DNA of 64,000 nucleotides from Craspedostauros australis (Eukaryota > Bacillariophyta > Bacillariophyceae > Mastogloiales > Achnanthaceae), in contig JAMXDE010000004.1 of the NCBI GenBank assembly GCA_026770025.1, forward strand, positions 2,666,001-2,730,000, read 5' to 3'. Numbering within the stretch: the stretch's first letter is position 1; each line of letters begins with the position of its first letter. The translations under genes were made by a program, and so were the position numbers. The notes beneath the pieces were generated by a model, which saw only the letters and a program-made list of their open reading frames with translations, was not told the DNA's origin and did not search any database. Below, piece by piece: positions 10,786 to 22,392 of the stretch.

Positions 10786-12303
10786 TCACTTGATGAACTG
10801 CGCTCCACGTAACAGAGACCGGGCATCGAGGTTTGCATTAGGCAATGTATTCATCGCCGCTGTGGGTGGTTTGCGACCCCTTCCACCACGCTTGGGCGTG
10901 TCGTCCAAACTACTGGCTGTCGCGGTCTTGCTGCGATTGTTCAAGTACGCCTTGACTTGCGCCAACGTCTTCGAGTTGCGCAACAACATCACAATCTGCT
11001 CTGGTTTGTGCTTCCCCTTGGCATTGCGCACGATCGCTTCTTCGGCCGGCGTCCATGCGATCGTGCCAGGTTGCGTTGCGGCGGGCGGTGCTGTTGGCAT
11101 CATGCCCGATGGATGCATGGGACTCGATAGCAGACCGCCTTCCGATTGTTTGCGTCCCGTGCGCTGATGATGCAGCGTGACAGCGGCGCGAGCCAGGTAC
11201 TCGATCATGGCGGTGTCCATCTCGATGTTGGATGGTAAGATGGACGTTAGTTGTTGCAACGCCACGGGCAGGTCCTTGAGATCGGGTGGTTGGGTGGCAG
11301 CAGTTGCGGTGGTGTTTGCGTTGGACGCCGAGGCGATTGGCTGGCCAGTGGTTTGGGGTGCAGGAGGAGCAGTAGCTGTCATTGATTGCGTCGCTACTGT
11401 GCCTGGCGTCGTCGTTGTCGTTGCTGCAGTTGCAGTTGCCACTGCTTCAGCTTTTGCTACCTCGGTCGTCCCAGACGTGGGCGCGGTACCATCGACTGCG
11501 CCTTGCACGACTGGCAAGGCTGTATTGACTGTTGGCGCTGCCGCATCAGAATCCTCCGTGTCCAACCGCCGTGCGGCCGAAGGATTGTTGTACTTGACGT
11601 TGCTGCGATCAAACCGCTTGCCCAAACCCACGAGCCGTGCATGCAGCAGCAACGAGTAGGCAGACGCCATCTTGAGACGTCCCATCGCCTGCGCTTCCAT
11701 GGCGGCATTGAGCAAGTCCTCCGCCTCTCCCAACACGGCGTCGTAGACGTTGACGGGCGTGTGCACCGTGGGCGATGCCGTCGTGACGGTCGATTTGTCG
11801 CACGGGAACTTGCCGCGCTTGCTTCTGCGGTAGGGTCGTTTCTTGCTGGGTGTTTTGGAGGCTCGTGCTGGTGCTCGCGGTGGTGCCACATGCAGCGGAG
11901 CTCTCGTCACGGCTATCGGTATTGGTGGCCTTGTCGGTATCGTCGCTGTGGTCATGGCGCGTGGCTGTGGGATACTTGTGCTTGTGTGAACATAGGGAAG
12001 TGCTGTCGTCACTGCTGTCGTCACTGCTGTCGCTGTTGCTTGGGTCATCATGGTTGTGGGTTGCTGTGGCGATGCCAGACGCAGAGGTGGTCTCGTGGTT
12101 GTCGGAACTGCCGATGGGTGTGGTGCAACTTGAAGAGGGACAGAACTTCGTGCCACTACTGTCATCGCCTGTCGTTTGTTGGGTTGCATGGCTGTTCCAC
12201 CAACAACGGCCACAGCTACGGGCAAAGGGCGTTTGGTTCCAGACATGATCACTCTCCCTACTGCTGCGACAGGAGCTGGTTGTGGTGGTGGAGGAGGCGT
12301 CAT
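10786..12303 (-). CDS. SANT/Myb-like, low-complexity nuclear-type protein
   Basis: Single-exon, 505 aa from the first ATG of the frame ('MTPPPPPQPAPVAAVG'). The frame is open further up to 12615 but has no ATG there. The protein is Ala/Thr/Pro-rich with Gln-poor low complexity. A basic cluster 'SKKRPYRRSKRGKFP' looks like a nuclear localisation signal. A helical block 'DAVLGEAEDLLNAAMEAQAMG' lies mid-protein. Near residue 417 'IAWTPAEEAIVRNAKGKHK' followed by 'EQIVMLLRNSKTLAQVKAYL' resembles a single SANT/Myb helix-turn-helix. An AT-hook-like 'RGGRGRKPP' follows. These suggest a chromatin or transcription role, which is inference. Confidence 0.75.
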   Translation of the reverse strand: MTPPPPPQPAPVAAVGRVIMSGTKRPLPVAVAVVGGTAMQPNKRQAMTVVARSSVPLQVAPHPSAVPTTTRPPLRLASPQQPTTMMTQATATAVTTAVTTALPYVHTSTSIPQPRAMTTATIPTRPPIPIAVTRAPLHVAPPRAPARASKTPSKKRPYRRSKRGKFPCDKSTVTTASPTVHTPVNVYDAVLGEAEDLLNAAMEAQAMGRLKMASAYSLLLHARLVGLGKRFDRSNVKYNNPSAARRLDTEDSDAAAPTVNTALPVVQGAVDGTAPTSGTTEVAKAEAVATATAATTTTTPGTVATQSMTATAPPAPQTTGQPIASASNANTTATAATQPPDLKDLPVALQQLTSILPSNIEMDTAMIEYLARAAVTLHHQRTGRKQSEGGLLSSPMHPSGMMPTAPPAATQPGTIAWTPAEEAIVRNAKGKHKPEQIVMLLRNSKTLAQVKAYLNNRSKTATASSLDDTPKRGGRGRKPPTAAMNTLPNANLDARSLLRGAQFIK

Positions 12304-13728
12304 GGCGTTTGTCTGCGTGTGGGTTGGAATGTGTTGGTTGCACACTCTGGGGCAATCGTGTGAGGCGGACCCGTTTTCTTGCTGGCTTCGCGAATCAATT
12401 TGTGAGCCGTCGGTCGTTGCGCGTTGGATGCGGTGTGATGTGGACTCTTGCCATCGGCTTTCTCGCTCACTCAACAGCTCGATCACTCCTTTGCTTGTTG
12501 TTTGCGAGTGTTCCGCTTGTGTTGTGCTTGTGCTCGGCTTGATGCTCTCTCTTGTTGCTTTCGCCGATCTCACCTTTCGTTTTCGAGCGGTCGACCACTC
12601 ATTATTTTGTCGCACATTCCTCTTCGGTCAAAAATGGCGCCAGCGAAACCAAAACCGAAACAGAGGATCACGCCTCGGAGGACCAAATCCAACCATGATC
12701 GGCGATCGAGAAAACCGTTGAAAGACGGTTAACATGGCAATACTGGGAGGGACTTCTCGAATAAGAGGTCGCATTCTCATGGACCTCGCAAAACGTGTGA
12801 CACTTCCGCGACACGGAAAGGGCCTTCTTCGTGGGACAAGCGATTCGCGTCACAAAATCGGAACACGACTGTCAACGTAAAAGTTCGCGCACGCAAAATG
12901 TGACACTCTCCGCATTGACATGAGCGTGTGTGAAGTTGTGTGTTTCGTCATCGTTGTTTTGTTGTGTGATGGAATCTTTTGTGTCTGGTTTTGTCGTGTT
13001 GATGTGGAGTTACACATCAGTCTACTCGTGCTACTGTGCTTGGAGGAATATGTGCTAAGATGATGATGGGTGCGAACGGATGCGGCTTGGCTGAATGCCA
13101 AAGTTCTCTGCTCCGAGGAGTTGGGAGAGGCATGGCACCCTGTTTCCTGATTTCTTTTTCCTTGTCGAGATGGCGAAATTCGGTGTCTGCGCGGTGCAGT
13201 CTTCGAAAGAATCATTGACACGGACACTGTCAAGTTGCGCAACCCTGTCTCCGCAATTGACACAACTTTTGGCTTCGGAGTGACACCAACGACCAAGGGC
13301 TTCCATGACCGGCTTTCCTACCACTCCCTGTTCTCTGGTTCCCGTTCTTTTGCCGGTGATCAAGAACTCCAGCGTCTCATTCGTCCATGCCGAGCCTCTT
13401 TCTCTCTCCATTCGCATCTGTATCAACGAACAGGCACCTGTGCCAAAGCAGAGCAAGAAAGGAGGACGGACGCACCATCAACTGCGAGGGTTCTGTGATT
13501 CCTGTCACACACATCAAGAAGCGGTCGGTCCAAACAGATCTCATCCCCACAAAATCAAAAAGTGATCACAAACACACCATCAACGAAAGCAACACCAACA
13601 TCAGCATTCAACCATCAATCAAGTAATCATCCATCAAGCATAGCAGCATCATCGACGTCAACAGAAACACATTCAGCAACACTATCAACATCAACAGCAC
13701 AAGCACAAGCACAAGCACAAGCAATACC
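12304..13728. other. Intergenic upstream of SANT gene
   Basis: Contains the upstream region of the minus-strand SANT gene, with a TGGCGCCA palindrome at 12635-12642. It also holds an A/C-rich leader-like stretch (13560-13728) ending in four AAGCAC units just before the ATG at 13729. No supported gene is seen between. Confidence 0.35.
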
Positions 13729-14418
13729 ATGTTCAAGATAGCCAGCAATCAGAAATCACATGCATTCCTCCCAGGAAGCGACACCGACAAGGACTCTCTC
13801 CAGGGCGACTTGTGCAAACGGAACAGTCGTCCTCGGCGCAGACGTCAGAGGCAACAGTCCGATCTCGCATTCTTCCTCGAGGGCAACGACAGCATGGCGA
13901 GCACGGCAAGCACCAGCACATGCAACAGCCTTGGCGATAGCAGCAATAGCATCAGCCTGCTTGAAGAGCAGCCAGCCGCACAGCAACAATCCAAGGCGCA
14001 GCTGGGCAGTATGACGCTCATGTCCGTGCTGCCAGAATCTCGAGAAGTCAAGACGCATCATGCAGCTGGTGATAGGAGACGCCATCGCACAAGGCGCAGA
14101 CGTCAACATGCGGATTGCCTTACCATCCAAGCCTGGCAGCAGCAGACGGTCGTTGAAGAGACTCAGACCATGACCAGAACAACAACAACCACCATCGTCG
14201 CCCTCGTGAGCGACCGGCCTGCAGAACGCAGAGCCCGAGATGCGCGCACCTCCAAACCATCATTAAAGGCACCATCCAAGTCCCGATCGCCGACATCAGC
14301 CATTCCGAACAGCGATTCTTCCTCAGGACGTCCAGGAAACGCGCGCAAGCCTGGTGCTCGTGGGAACAACAAGCCAAGGCGGTGGGGATCAAGCAAGATT
14401 CATCCAGCTGCCATGTAA
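13729..14418 (+). CDS. Hypothetical basic Ser/Thr-rich protein, reading frame uncertain
   Basis: An ATG follows a long CAA/CAC-rich leader of the kind seen before other genes here, and the frame stays open for 229 codons. The product is Ser/Thr/Arg-rich with no recognisable domain. The alternative plus frames look more protein-like in two places. One starts near 14058 and includes 'MQLVIGDAIAQGADVNMR'. Another near 14265 includes 'TIIKGTIQVPIADISHSEQ'. This suggests either unseen introns or frameshifts, so the exact coding path is not settled. Antisense open frames also exist. Treat it as a locus, not a firm protein. Confidence 0.35.
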   Translation: MFKIASNQKSHAFLPGSDTDKDSLQGDLCKRNSRPRRRRQRQQSDLAFFLEGNDSMASTASTSTCNSLGDSSNSISLLEEQPAAQQQSKAQLGSMTLMSVLPESREVKTHHAAGDRRRHRTRRRRQHADCLTIQAWQQQTVVEETQTMTRTTTTTIVALVSDRPAERRARDARTSKPSLKAPSKSRSPTSAIPNSDSSSGRPGNARKPGARGNNKPRRWGSSKIHPAAM

Positions 14419-16626
14419 ATACCATATCATGCAACACCAGTACGAGTTCAGCATGAGAGGCACACTGCATCAATTTTCATTCCATACGAACGGAAGATCC
14501 ATGTCTAACGTACTATTCTATCATATGCACATAGTTCATGACATGCGTTAATAATATTAATACATCCTTGTATTGCACAACAGCAACAACAACACTAACA
14601 TCACCGACATGAAATAGTGCAACTCAAGTGCTGCAAAAGCCAACTTTCTGGGGTAGAGCGCAACAGTGCTGTTCCATGTATGATGCCAGCGCAAGATGGA
14701 ACAAAGAACAAATCGCACTGGGGGACGAATTAGTTTGTTACCATAGTCATACACGAGTGTAGTAGTACCGTGTCACCACTGCAAAGCGCTTCACAAGCCA
14801 ACCACGTCCCAATACCGACTCGTATGGCACAGTGCGCGCCACCGCTCCGACCTGGCGACTTCCAACTCCTACCAAGATGGCCAACCCAATCGCTGCCGCA
14901 GCTGTAGCATTTGCGCTGGCCTTTGAGCAACATCACTCACGTCCAAACCAGCACGCTCTCACTCACTCCCTCGCTCTCTGCACACGAGGCACGCAACTCA
15001 TTCCCACGAAAGATAGATTCGTATACAATCAGACCGTTGATCGCATCCAGAACACATCAACCAGCTGCGATGCACTTCCCATGCCTCCATCGGTACCTGC
15101 AACGAGGGCAGTACTTGCTGGATTGGATTTGTGGCCCTCCGATGGATCTCATTGCAACGATCGACCCACCCATTGCGGCGATTGGTTGCCAAAAAATGAG
15201 AGTCCATCGCAGCCATCATGCAAGTAATCGAGAACCCATCAAGGCGTCATCGGACGGGAAGCACCACCCTCCCCGGAGCCGCGGAGTTCTGGTTAGTGTT
15301 GGCAGGCATCAAGAGATGGGTGAATCTTCCGGAGGTCTGCTGGTGCAGGAGGGGGGATGATGGGATTGAACGAGAGCAAGGCATGGTGTTTGATGAGTGA
15401 TGTGATGTGATATCAATGATAACATGGGCCTAGTGATATAGTTGCTGCTCCATTAGAGGTGGAGGCAGCTTGGTTGTGTATTGGTACATCCCCAGAGTGA
15501 GGGTTGTTGTTGTTGTTTCTGTTTCAGTTGTTGTTTCGGTTATTAATGATGTTCTTTTGCAGAGTAGGTATTGATAGAAGAGGAGCGTGTAGTGATGAGT
15601 TTTCATGTGATTGATGCAATCAGTATGATGGAAGGAGCCAACAGAGGCGCCCTTGTGTGTATGGATGTGTATATGGTGTGGTTGTTTGATTGTGACGCGT
15701 GTATGGCATCGTTCTACGGAAGGTGGGGCGCGTGGATTCAAAAATAGAAGAAACACGCACACTGTGGGATCAGGGATGGATCTTTGGCGATGTCGTGGTC
15801 GTTTGGTGGAGTGCATGCCCGTACTGTAGTGTGCTTGTTGGTACGGCGCAGCTTGGATGGTGGTGGCTTCTGGTGTCTCCCTTTCAAGATCGTTGGGTGA
15901 CAGAAGTTAGAACCATCGTTGGAGCCTCGGATGCGATGGTATGCAATCTTGGGAACTTGGGCAAACGATGGAGATCACCTATCCATTTGGTCTTTGATTG
16001 GCGACGACGACGATGTTGGCGTGTGTGTGTACGTGGGGATGCGCATGTTGTGCGGTATGACCACACACGTGCAGGTATGTGCGCGTGCGCGCATGTGGTC
16101 AAAGGCAACAGCCCTGGGCTGAGGTGGGCTGGATGTGTGATGTACCTACGAGCATGCCACAAGTAGCTTCGGACCCAAGATGGAACGAGGCAATCGTGTG
16201 TGTTAAGGATGAGCTGGAGTGTTGGTCAGGTGTAGAGCGTCCCTATGTATTGTATTGTACGGCGATGTTGTCGACTAGATACAATGTGTTGGGTGCCTTT
16301 CTTCATCGCAAAGCACGGATGCGTGATGCATCGCAGAGCATGTGTGATGATCAAGGTAGATGGAGACGGGGTATAGAGCATTGATGTTGTTGTGATGGAT
16401 GATGGAGCTTGCACCAGGGGATGCTGGTACGAGTCCGCTCGTACTTGCACTTGTGTTGGTGCTCGTGCTTGTACTTGGACTTGCGTGGATGGAGTGATGT
16501 GGTGTCTGACTATCGATGGGACTTGGCGATGCAGCTTCGGGATGCACGCATGCATTGACGGATACATTCATGGATCAAAGCACTCTACGCGAGCCTCAAC
16601 TCGTATTGGCCTGTCGGTTGATGTCT
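14419..16626. other. Intergenic, no supported gene
   Basis: A possible short first exon starts at 14878 ('MANPIAAAAVAFALAFEQ') but I could not find a partner exon. 15450-16560 is rich in GTTGTT, GTGTGT and short imperfect repeats, including alternating GCTCGTACTTG-like units around 16430-16480. Nothing else is supported. Confidence 0.3.
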
Positions 16627-17004
16627 TCATTGCTCCGCAGAAGTGGGGAGCGAAGGGGTGAGGTTGATGGAATGAATGGGCTTGTTGACTTGCTCGAGCA
16701 ACAGGCGGCGCTTCATCCGTCTCAGCTTCTTGACGAGGTTGGCCGAATCCTCCGGCGACGCGCTGCCATCGGGCCCTGAGAATCGTGTAGATGTGGGCGA
16801 CGGGGGCGATGGTGGGCTGAAGCTGCCAACAGAGCATCTTGGGGTGGGTGGCATCATGAGGAACTCAGAGTCTTCTGGTACGGAGGTCAGCATGGATGTG
16901 CGGACCAGCGACACCCTTCGCGGTGTTGTGGGGGGCGATTGCATGCTGATGGGAGAGACGTTCATGTTGCCGTGAATGTGGCTGTCGTCGATTGCGAGAT
17001 TCAT
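16627..17004 (-). CDS. Hypothetical 125-aa Ser/Pro-rich protein
   Basis: An ATG-initiated frame of 125 aa. It has many SP/TP dipeptides ('SPISMQSPPTTPRRVS', 'MMPPTPRCSVGSFSPP') that look like proline-directed phosphorylation sites. A basic helix 'SANLVKKLRRMKRRLLLEQ' lies near the C-terminus. No known domain is recognised. The upstream 150 bp are GTT/GTC-repeat-like and probably untranslated. The composition is unlike shadow frames in this window, which is the main reason to keep it. Function unknown. Confidence 0.4.
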   Translation of the reverse strand: MNLAIDDSHIHGNMNVSPISMQSPPTTPRRVSLVRTSMLTSVPEDSEFLMMPPTPRCSVGSFSPPSPPSPTSTRFSGPDGSASPEDSANLVKKLRRMKRRLLLEQVNKPIHSINLTPSLPTSAEQ

Positions 17005-19791
17005 GTTTGCTGGATGTGGTTGTGGTGTGGTTCCTTTCGGTATGAACGTCGATGCTGGTGTTGGTGTCGATGCTAACGTGAGTGTTGATGTTAACGCGAG
17101 TGTTGATGTGAGTGCGGATGTGGGCGCGTGTGATGACTGCTTGGCGTGTCAAATTGTGTCAAGGTGGTTGGTCAGTACTCAGTGGCACAGAGGAAGGCTC
17201 GGTTTTGACCGTTGGTTGTACTTCGTACCCACAGGTGAGTGAGGGATTGTTGTGTGCTGAGCACCAATACGGGATGCTGGTAGCCGATCTGGTCACCGCC
17301 ACGGAAAAGATCGGATCAGCGAGCCACAGCAACAAATCAAGGTGTCGAGACTGCACACAAACATTGAGAAAGGAGCAACCGCAGCGATGGGGAGAAACAG
17401 GAACCGGGTGTGGCACGCAGAAATACGCGAAGACAGAAGGATAGCATCATGGAGGGCACGCAGGATGTCAACGGAGATGGTGGAAGAGGCAACGATGTCA
17501 ATGACGGAACAGGCGGCTGAAGTTCCTTGACACTCGTCGAACGTTCCGCAACACTTTGTTCCAAGGTGGGTGCGCACTTGAGAACCAACGTGTCGTGTTT
17601 TGACACAAAGATACCTTTTGATGCGCGCGCTCGCGCCGTAGATCTTCTACGTGAATCAACCAATCACTCTTGCGACACTTCTCTTGCGCTGGATCTTTCG
17701 TGACATCCAACTTCGGCGTTTTGCGCGTCAGTTTGGTAAATGGGCAAAGTGACAACAAGATTCACCCCAACACTCCGACACAACCGCAAACCCACCGCTC
17801 GGAATCGGACGCAAAGGGCGGTTGCGATAGCCAACTCGAGAGAGCCACTTGCATGGTGGTATGCTTCTCTGTCCCGAGACGAAGTGCTTTGATACTGTCA
17901 CGCTTTTTGTGCCGTCCCGAGGAGAACGGGGATTGGCACTGCAGACATGCGCATACGTATGCCCTACTCGTCGGAATGAGAACAAATGAAGGCGAAAGGG
18001 ATGGCCGCGCGTTCATTGATGAAGGCCGGTTCTGAGTTGTCGAGGAAGACGATCTTATCTCTTCGCATTTGAAGTTCTATCTAGTGCATTAACTATGGTC
18101 AGGAAGAACAAAGGGAATCGCCTGTGGCGCAGCGATCCAAGCTCCGATTGCGTCGTTGCGGAGAGGGTGCACACGAGGCCATGGTGCGCATACTGCCCAC
18201 CTGGCCTGAAATCATCTTTCTTGGGAGGCCACTCCTCAACTCTCGGTTTTGTAATACGTATGTGTGCATGCCACAGAATGCTCTGCGCCTCTTACTTGTC
18301 TACATTCAACGAGAAGTTCTAACGGGAACGGGCTATGGGAAGTGAGTCTCGGCACCGTGGATGAATTCTTCGGCGCAAGAAACAAGAAATCAGCTCCCTC
18401 TTTGGGTGGCGCTGGTGGTGTAGCCGCATGAGCGCTCAGCGTTGAGGACCATACCAATCGAGGCTCCGAGGAGGCGACGCAAACGAAAGAATGTACGTAC
18501 TCTATCAATACGACCACTCTACCTAAAGTCGTTTCATACGATAGGTCACGCCAAAGGAGCTCGCCAGAATCGTTGGGCTCGATGGTTCACGCCTCGATGG
18601 TTCACGCATCTCGCTCTCTCTCTGCCCGATAGCACCGACGTCTTTTGGATCTACGAGTACTAGTACGAGTACGAGCACGTAGGAAGGAATAGCAGGGATC
18701 GTAACAGATTGTCCGTTTGCGTAGAGTCGTCGGATCCATAACCGGAGCGGCGGAATCTTAAGTGTTGCATTCCGTCATGGAATTCCCAAGTGCCGTGCCA
18801 ACCACAGCAGGTACCCCCAGTCAGAACTGCAGAACAGAACGTTCCAATTCAGTCGCAGGTTCGGCCTCACACGCAGCGCTGTAGCGAAATTAGAGGAGAC
18901 GAATTGGAACAGGAACATGACCCGACCACGACCACGACGGCGATGGCGACATGGTGCGTCGAACAGTGGTAGTCTTTGCGCACTCGTTTCCAAAACCAGA
19001 ACAACCCTGGTCTCAGAGAAATTCTTCCTGCCTCCTCCCGGCTGCGACCAACTCGCACATCCACTCGCACACTCCCCCTGGAATAGTGCTCTGCGAGTGT
19101 AGTATTCTGCTTCATACTACCTACTCCCCGCGAGAGAGCTTCCCACACCCAAGACATCCTAATGCAAAGATTAGCAAGTTCCCACGAAGACGACAGACAA
19201 GAAACGGCAGATCCCACGAAGAAGGGCGAACACACCGAAATTTCGAAATTCTTTTGAGAATTGTTCATCGCGGCGAATTCCACCAACAAGTATCCATGGA
19301 CGCTAACAAAGTACCTTGGCAATGGAGGGATGGACAGACTATGCCTATTTTGGCGCCAAAACAGATTTGCGTCTGGGCAGAGCGGAACAAAAGTGACGAA
19401 GAGCCTCGAAGTCCTACAAGTTTGTGTACGGTGCAGCTCGTATCCGCGAAGAGGATGTCCATAGTTTGAATCATCCTCTTTGGGAGTACTGCCCGATCCT
19501 GTTGTGGGTCATTCTTCACGATAGTGTACCATAGTAAACAAGTACTCTAAACACGTGCCATACTTGTATGAATTCCCACAGATGAGTATTGTGCGCAAAG
19601 TGCCATTCATCATTTTGCACAACGAAAACCTGAGACGTGGCACAGAATCAGCCACCAGCTGACGCACACGAAGATACGATAGGCACCTGTGGTTTGAAAC
19701 AGGCCATAACTCCAGCAATTGTCGCAACTGCAAGAACTGAAGTCTTCTGTGCGAGTGGACCACAATCCACTTGAAGTCCAACAGCGACAAC
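17005..19791. other. Long intergenic stretch upstream of urea transporter
   Basis: No frame over about 170 codons shows a domain. Visible patterns are short imperfect GATGTTGGTGTC/GAGTGTTGATGT repeats at 17040-17130 and a TACGAGTAC cluster near 18655-18680. The last 450 bp are the promoter side of the urea transporter gene and hold a perfect TTTTGGCGCCAAAA palindrome. Confidence 0.35.
19348..19361. promoter_or_regulatory. TTTTGGCGCCAAAA palindrome upstream of urea transporter
   Basis: A perfect 14-bp palindrome 431 bp before the urea transporter ATG. The half-site TTTGGCGC resembles the E2F/DP consensus (established for E2F factors). Whether a factor binds here is inference. Ten-base cores of the same site recur at 37882 and 52870. 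Confidence 0.35.
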
Positions 19792-22220
19792 ATGCACTCG
19801 AATTCTCGCGGCACCGCAAGACCGTACTACGCGGTCGATGCGAGCGACAACAGCGTGGCGAGCGATGGCTGGTCGACCCTCCAGGACAACTCTGTTGCGG
19901 CCAGCGACGGCGACAGCGCCACCTACGCCACCTACACCTCCCAAAAGTCGCTGCTCGACACGATCAACATCGTTCAGGAGGACATCAGCGTGAAGCCAAT
20001 GCGTGCGGTCGCCAACGTCGCGGAGGATCGCAAGCCCAAAGCCAAGGACAACGACGATGGCGCCGAGGAGAACCAGCAACAGGCGGCTGCGGGCGGAGCT
20101 GCGGCAGGTGTTTCCATGGCATCCATCTTCTCGGCGCAGCTCATCGCCAAGAAGTTCGCGGAAAAGATCAAGAAGACTGTGGCGGAGGACGTCAAGCCCA
20201 ACATCACCCAGACCATCGAGCAAACGCAGACCATGCTGCAGGCGCAGGTCGCCAGCATCCAGTCCACCACCCAAACGACCATCGATTCCGTCTCGCGACA
20301 ATCCAAGCGAGCTTCGGCCGCCTTTCAAGAAAAGGCCGTAGAACCCTTGCAAAAGAAGACCCAGGAAACGGTGGAGGCGATTGGCAAGTCATCGCGACAG
20401 GTGGTGGAAGAGCAGGTGGTGCCGAAGTGGCAGGCCGTGCAAGATACGACGCGTGCCACGGTGGACACCCACATTCGACCGCATGTGGAACGTGGATCGG
20501 TGTTGCAGGCCAAGATCGCTCCGTACTATGTTGGAAACGCGCAGTCCTTCGTGCGACTGTACTCCTACGAACCCCCGCAAGACAAAGAAGATGACAACGT
20601 AGAACTTGAGACGCGCGCGGTCGTAATAGAAGGTGAAGGCCCCGTGAAAACGGACCAGGACGTCGAAGTCGCAATCACATCGAAGCCCAAACCAAAGGAC
20701 CAAGCGACGCGGCAATGGATTCATTTCGCAGGCGTCATGCTCGAGGCGACGATGCGTGCGTGCGGACGCGTTGTGTTTTGCAACAATCCTATCACAGGAT
20801 TGATCATCTTCCTGACGTTGACAGTGGCACATCCGTGGCTAGCACTGTCAGCCTTTGCGTGCGGACTCAGCACCAACGTCATCGCGCATCATCTGCAGTT
20901 GGGGACAGAGCAGATCACGTCAGGGCACTTGGCGACTTGCAGCGTCTTGCTGGGAGCGGCGTGCGTTGGGTACTTCGATGTCACGGAGTGGAAGGCAGTG
21001 GCAAGCTCTGTCTTCCTCGGCGCCCCGATGGTGCTCACGACAACACTCGTGCTGCAGCAGAAGTTGGGATCGGAGTTGCCGCTGTTGCATCTGCCCTACA
21101 ACGTGGTACTCCTGGCATTGCTCCTGGCCTCCGTGTCATGGAATCAGTTCTCCATCATCCGCGTTGTCCTCGTCGATGAGATCCAAATGGAAAGCACGAT
21201 CAAAAACATCCTCACGGGGATCTGGAAGTCCACGTGGTGCGGTATCGGCATGATCTTCCTGGCGCCGCAGCAGATCTGGGTTGGCATTGTGATTTGGTGC
21301 AGCATACTGCTGTACAGCCGCATCGTCGCAGTATCCATGCTCCTCGCCTCCTTCCTGGCCTCGCTTGGTGCTGCCGTGTTGATCGGCATCCCGCCCGGAA
21401 CCTTGCACACTGGATTGATCTCGTACAATGCCGCACTTTCGGTCGGCGCGATCGTGTCCTACCAACGACACTCCAGCCTCGCGGCGACCTGCCTCATGGG
21501 CTTCTTCGCCATCGTGTGGACGGGCATCGCGCAGAGCTCATGGAATACTCTCTTTTCATTCATCGCGTGAGTACTCATGTGTTCGATGTTGGATGATATT
21601 GTGTTGCAGTCAGTTTGTGCAAAGCGACGATGATTGCAATGGTGACAAGGCTGAATATCCAAGGCAAATGAGGATGCTCAACTCAACTCAACTCGACACC
21701 ATCTGCAACTCTCTCTCACATGCGTATGGTACATGCTCTTTTCCCTCTCTCTTTCTTTCTCCGTATTCATCTTCGACTCACGCTCTCCAATGCTGCACTC
21801 TACAGGAACCTTTCCATGCCATTGACTGTGCCATTCTGTGCAGCGGCGTTCTTGCATCTGATGATTGGGACCATGCCGTCTTCACCCATCGGATCAGTTC
21901 CACGGGAGAATGCCATCGACATACCACCGGAGGACGATCTTAGCACCCCTCGCCCGACCGAAGAAGACGCAGATGGCGATGTTCCCTTGGTGCCTCCGGC
22001 GGCGATTAGCGTCCCAACCCAAAGCCAAGTGGGTGTTTCAAATCAAAAGGAGTACGGTGGGAAGGAAGAGACCAAATCAGACAACTACTACGGCGCTGTG
22101 GAAGAGGATGGTAGCGACGACGACAGTGCAGGAGTCCACGTATTCTTGGACGACTCCACGGAAGATGCTGAGCATTCAGAGCACAACCTGGTCAACGAAG
22201 AGACGCCGTTGCTTGTGTAA
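19792..22220 (+). CDS. Urea transporter (UT/SLC14 family) with long N-terminal extension
   Basis: Two exons, 19792-21566 and 21806-22220, joined phase 2 (ATCGC/GTGAGT, CTACAG/G), encode 729 aa. Residues about 310-615 form the membrane domain. It has two inverted halves: 'CGRVVFCNNPITGLIIFLTL' with 'TSGHLATCSVLLGAACVGYF', then 'CGIGMIFLAPQQIWVGIVIW' with 'LHTGLISYNAALSVGAIVS'. These match the duplicated selectivity-filter halves of urea channels. The splice restores helix sequence 'SFIANLSMPLTVPFCAAAF'. The N-terminal 300 residues are soluble, Ala/Gln/Lys-rich and strongly amphipathic ('IKKTVAEDVKPNITQTIEQ', 'SRQSKRASAAFQEKAVEPLQ'), which is not usual for the family. The acidic C-terminal tail ends 'NEETPLLV', a dileucine-type sorting signal. 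The first ATG is used. Diatoms run a urea cycle, so urea movement across plasma or internal membranes is plausible. Confidence 0.88.
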
Positions 22221-22392
22221 TCAGCCAGTCCACCAGCGACACGGCCCTGTGCAGTCCGTGTGTGGATTGAACATGCCATTCGTTTTCTCTCTATATATAT
22301 ATACTAAAACAATGTAATATATCATGCGGTATGGTGTATGCGCAGTATGTGGGACGGGTGCATCTGGTTGGTCTCAACTGCTCTCCGAGATA

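Noticed and set aside
10786-12363. 325-codon plus-strand frame rich in Cys/Arg/Trp opposite the SANT gene
   Set aside because: Its composition is that of an antisense reading of Ala/Thr/Pro codons, and it has no start context or homology.
19719-20594. Long overlapping frames on both strands over the urea transporter
   Set aside because: They are shadows of the real gene. The UT membrane motifs lie only in the frame starting at 19792.
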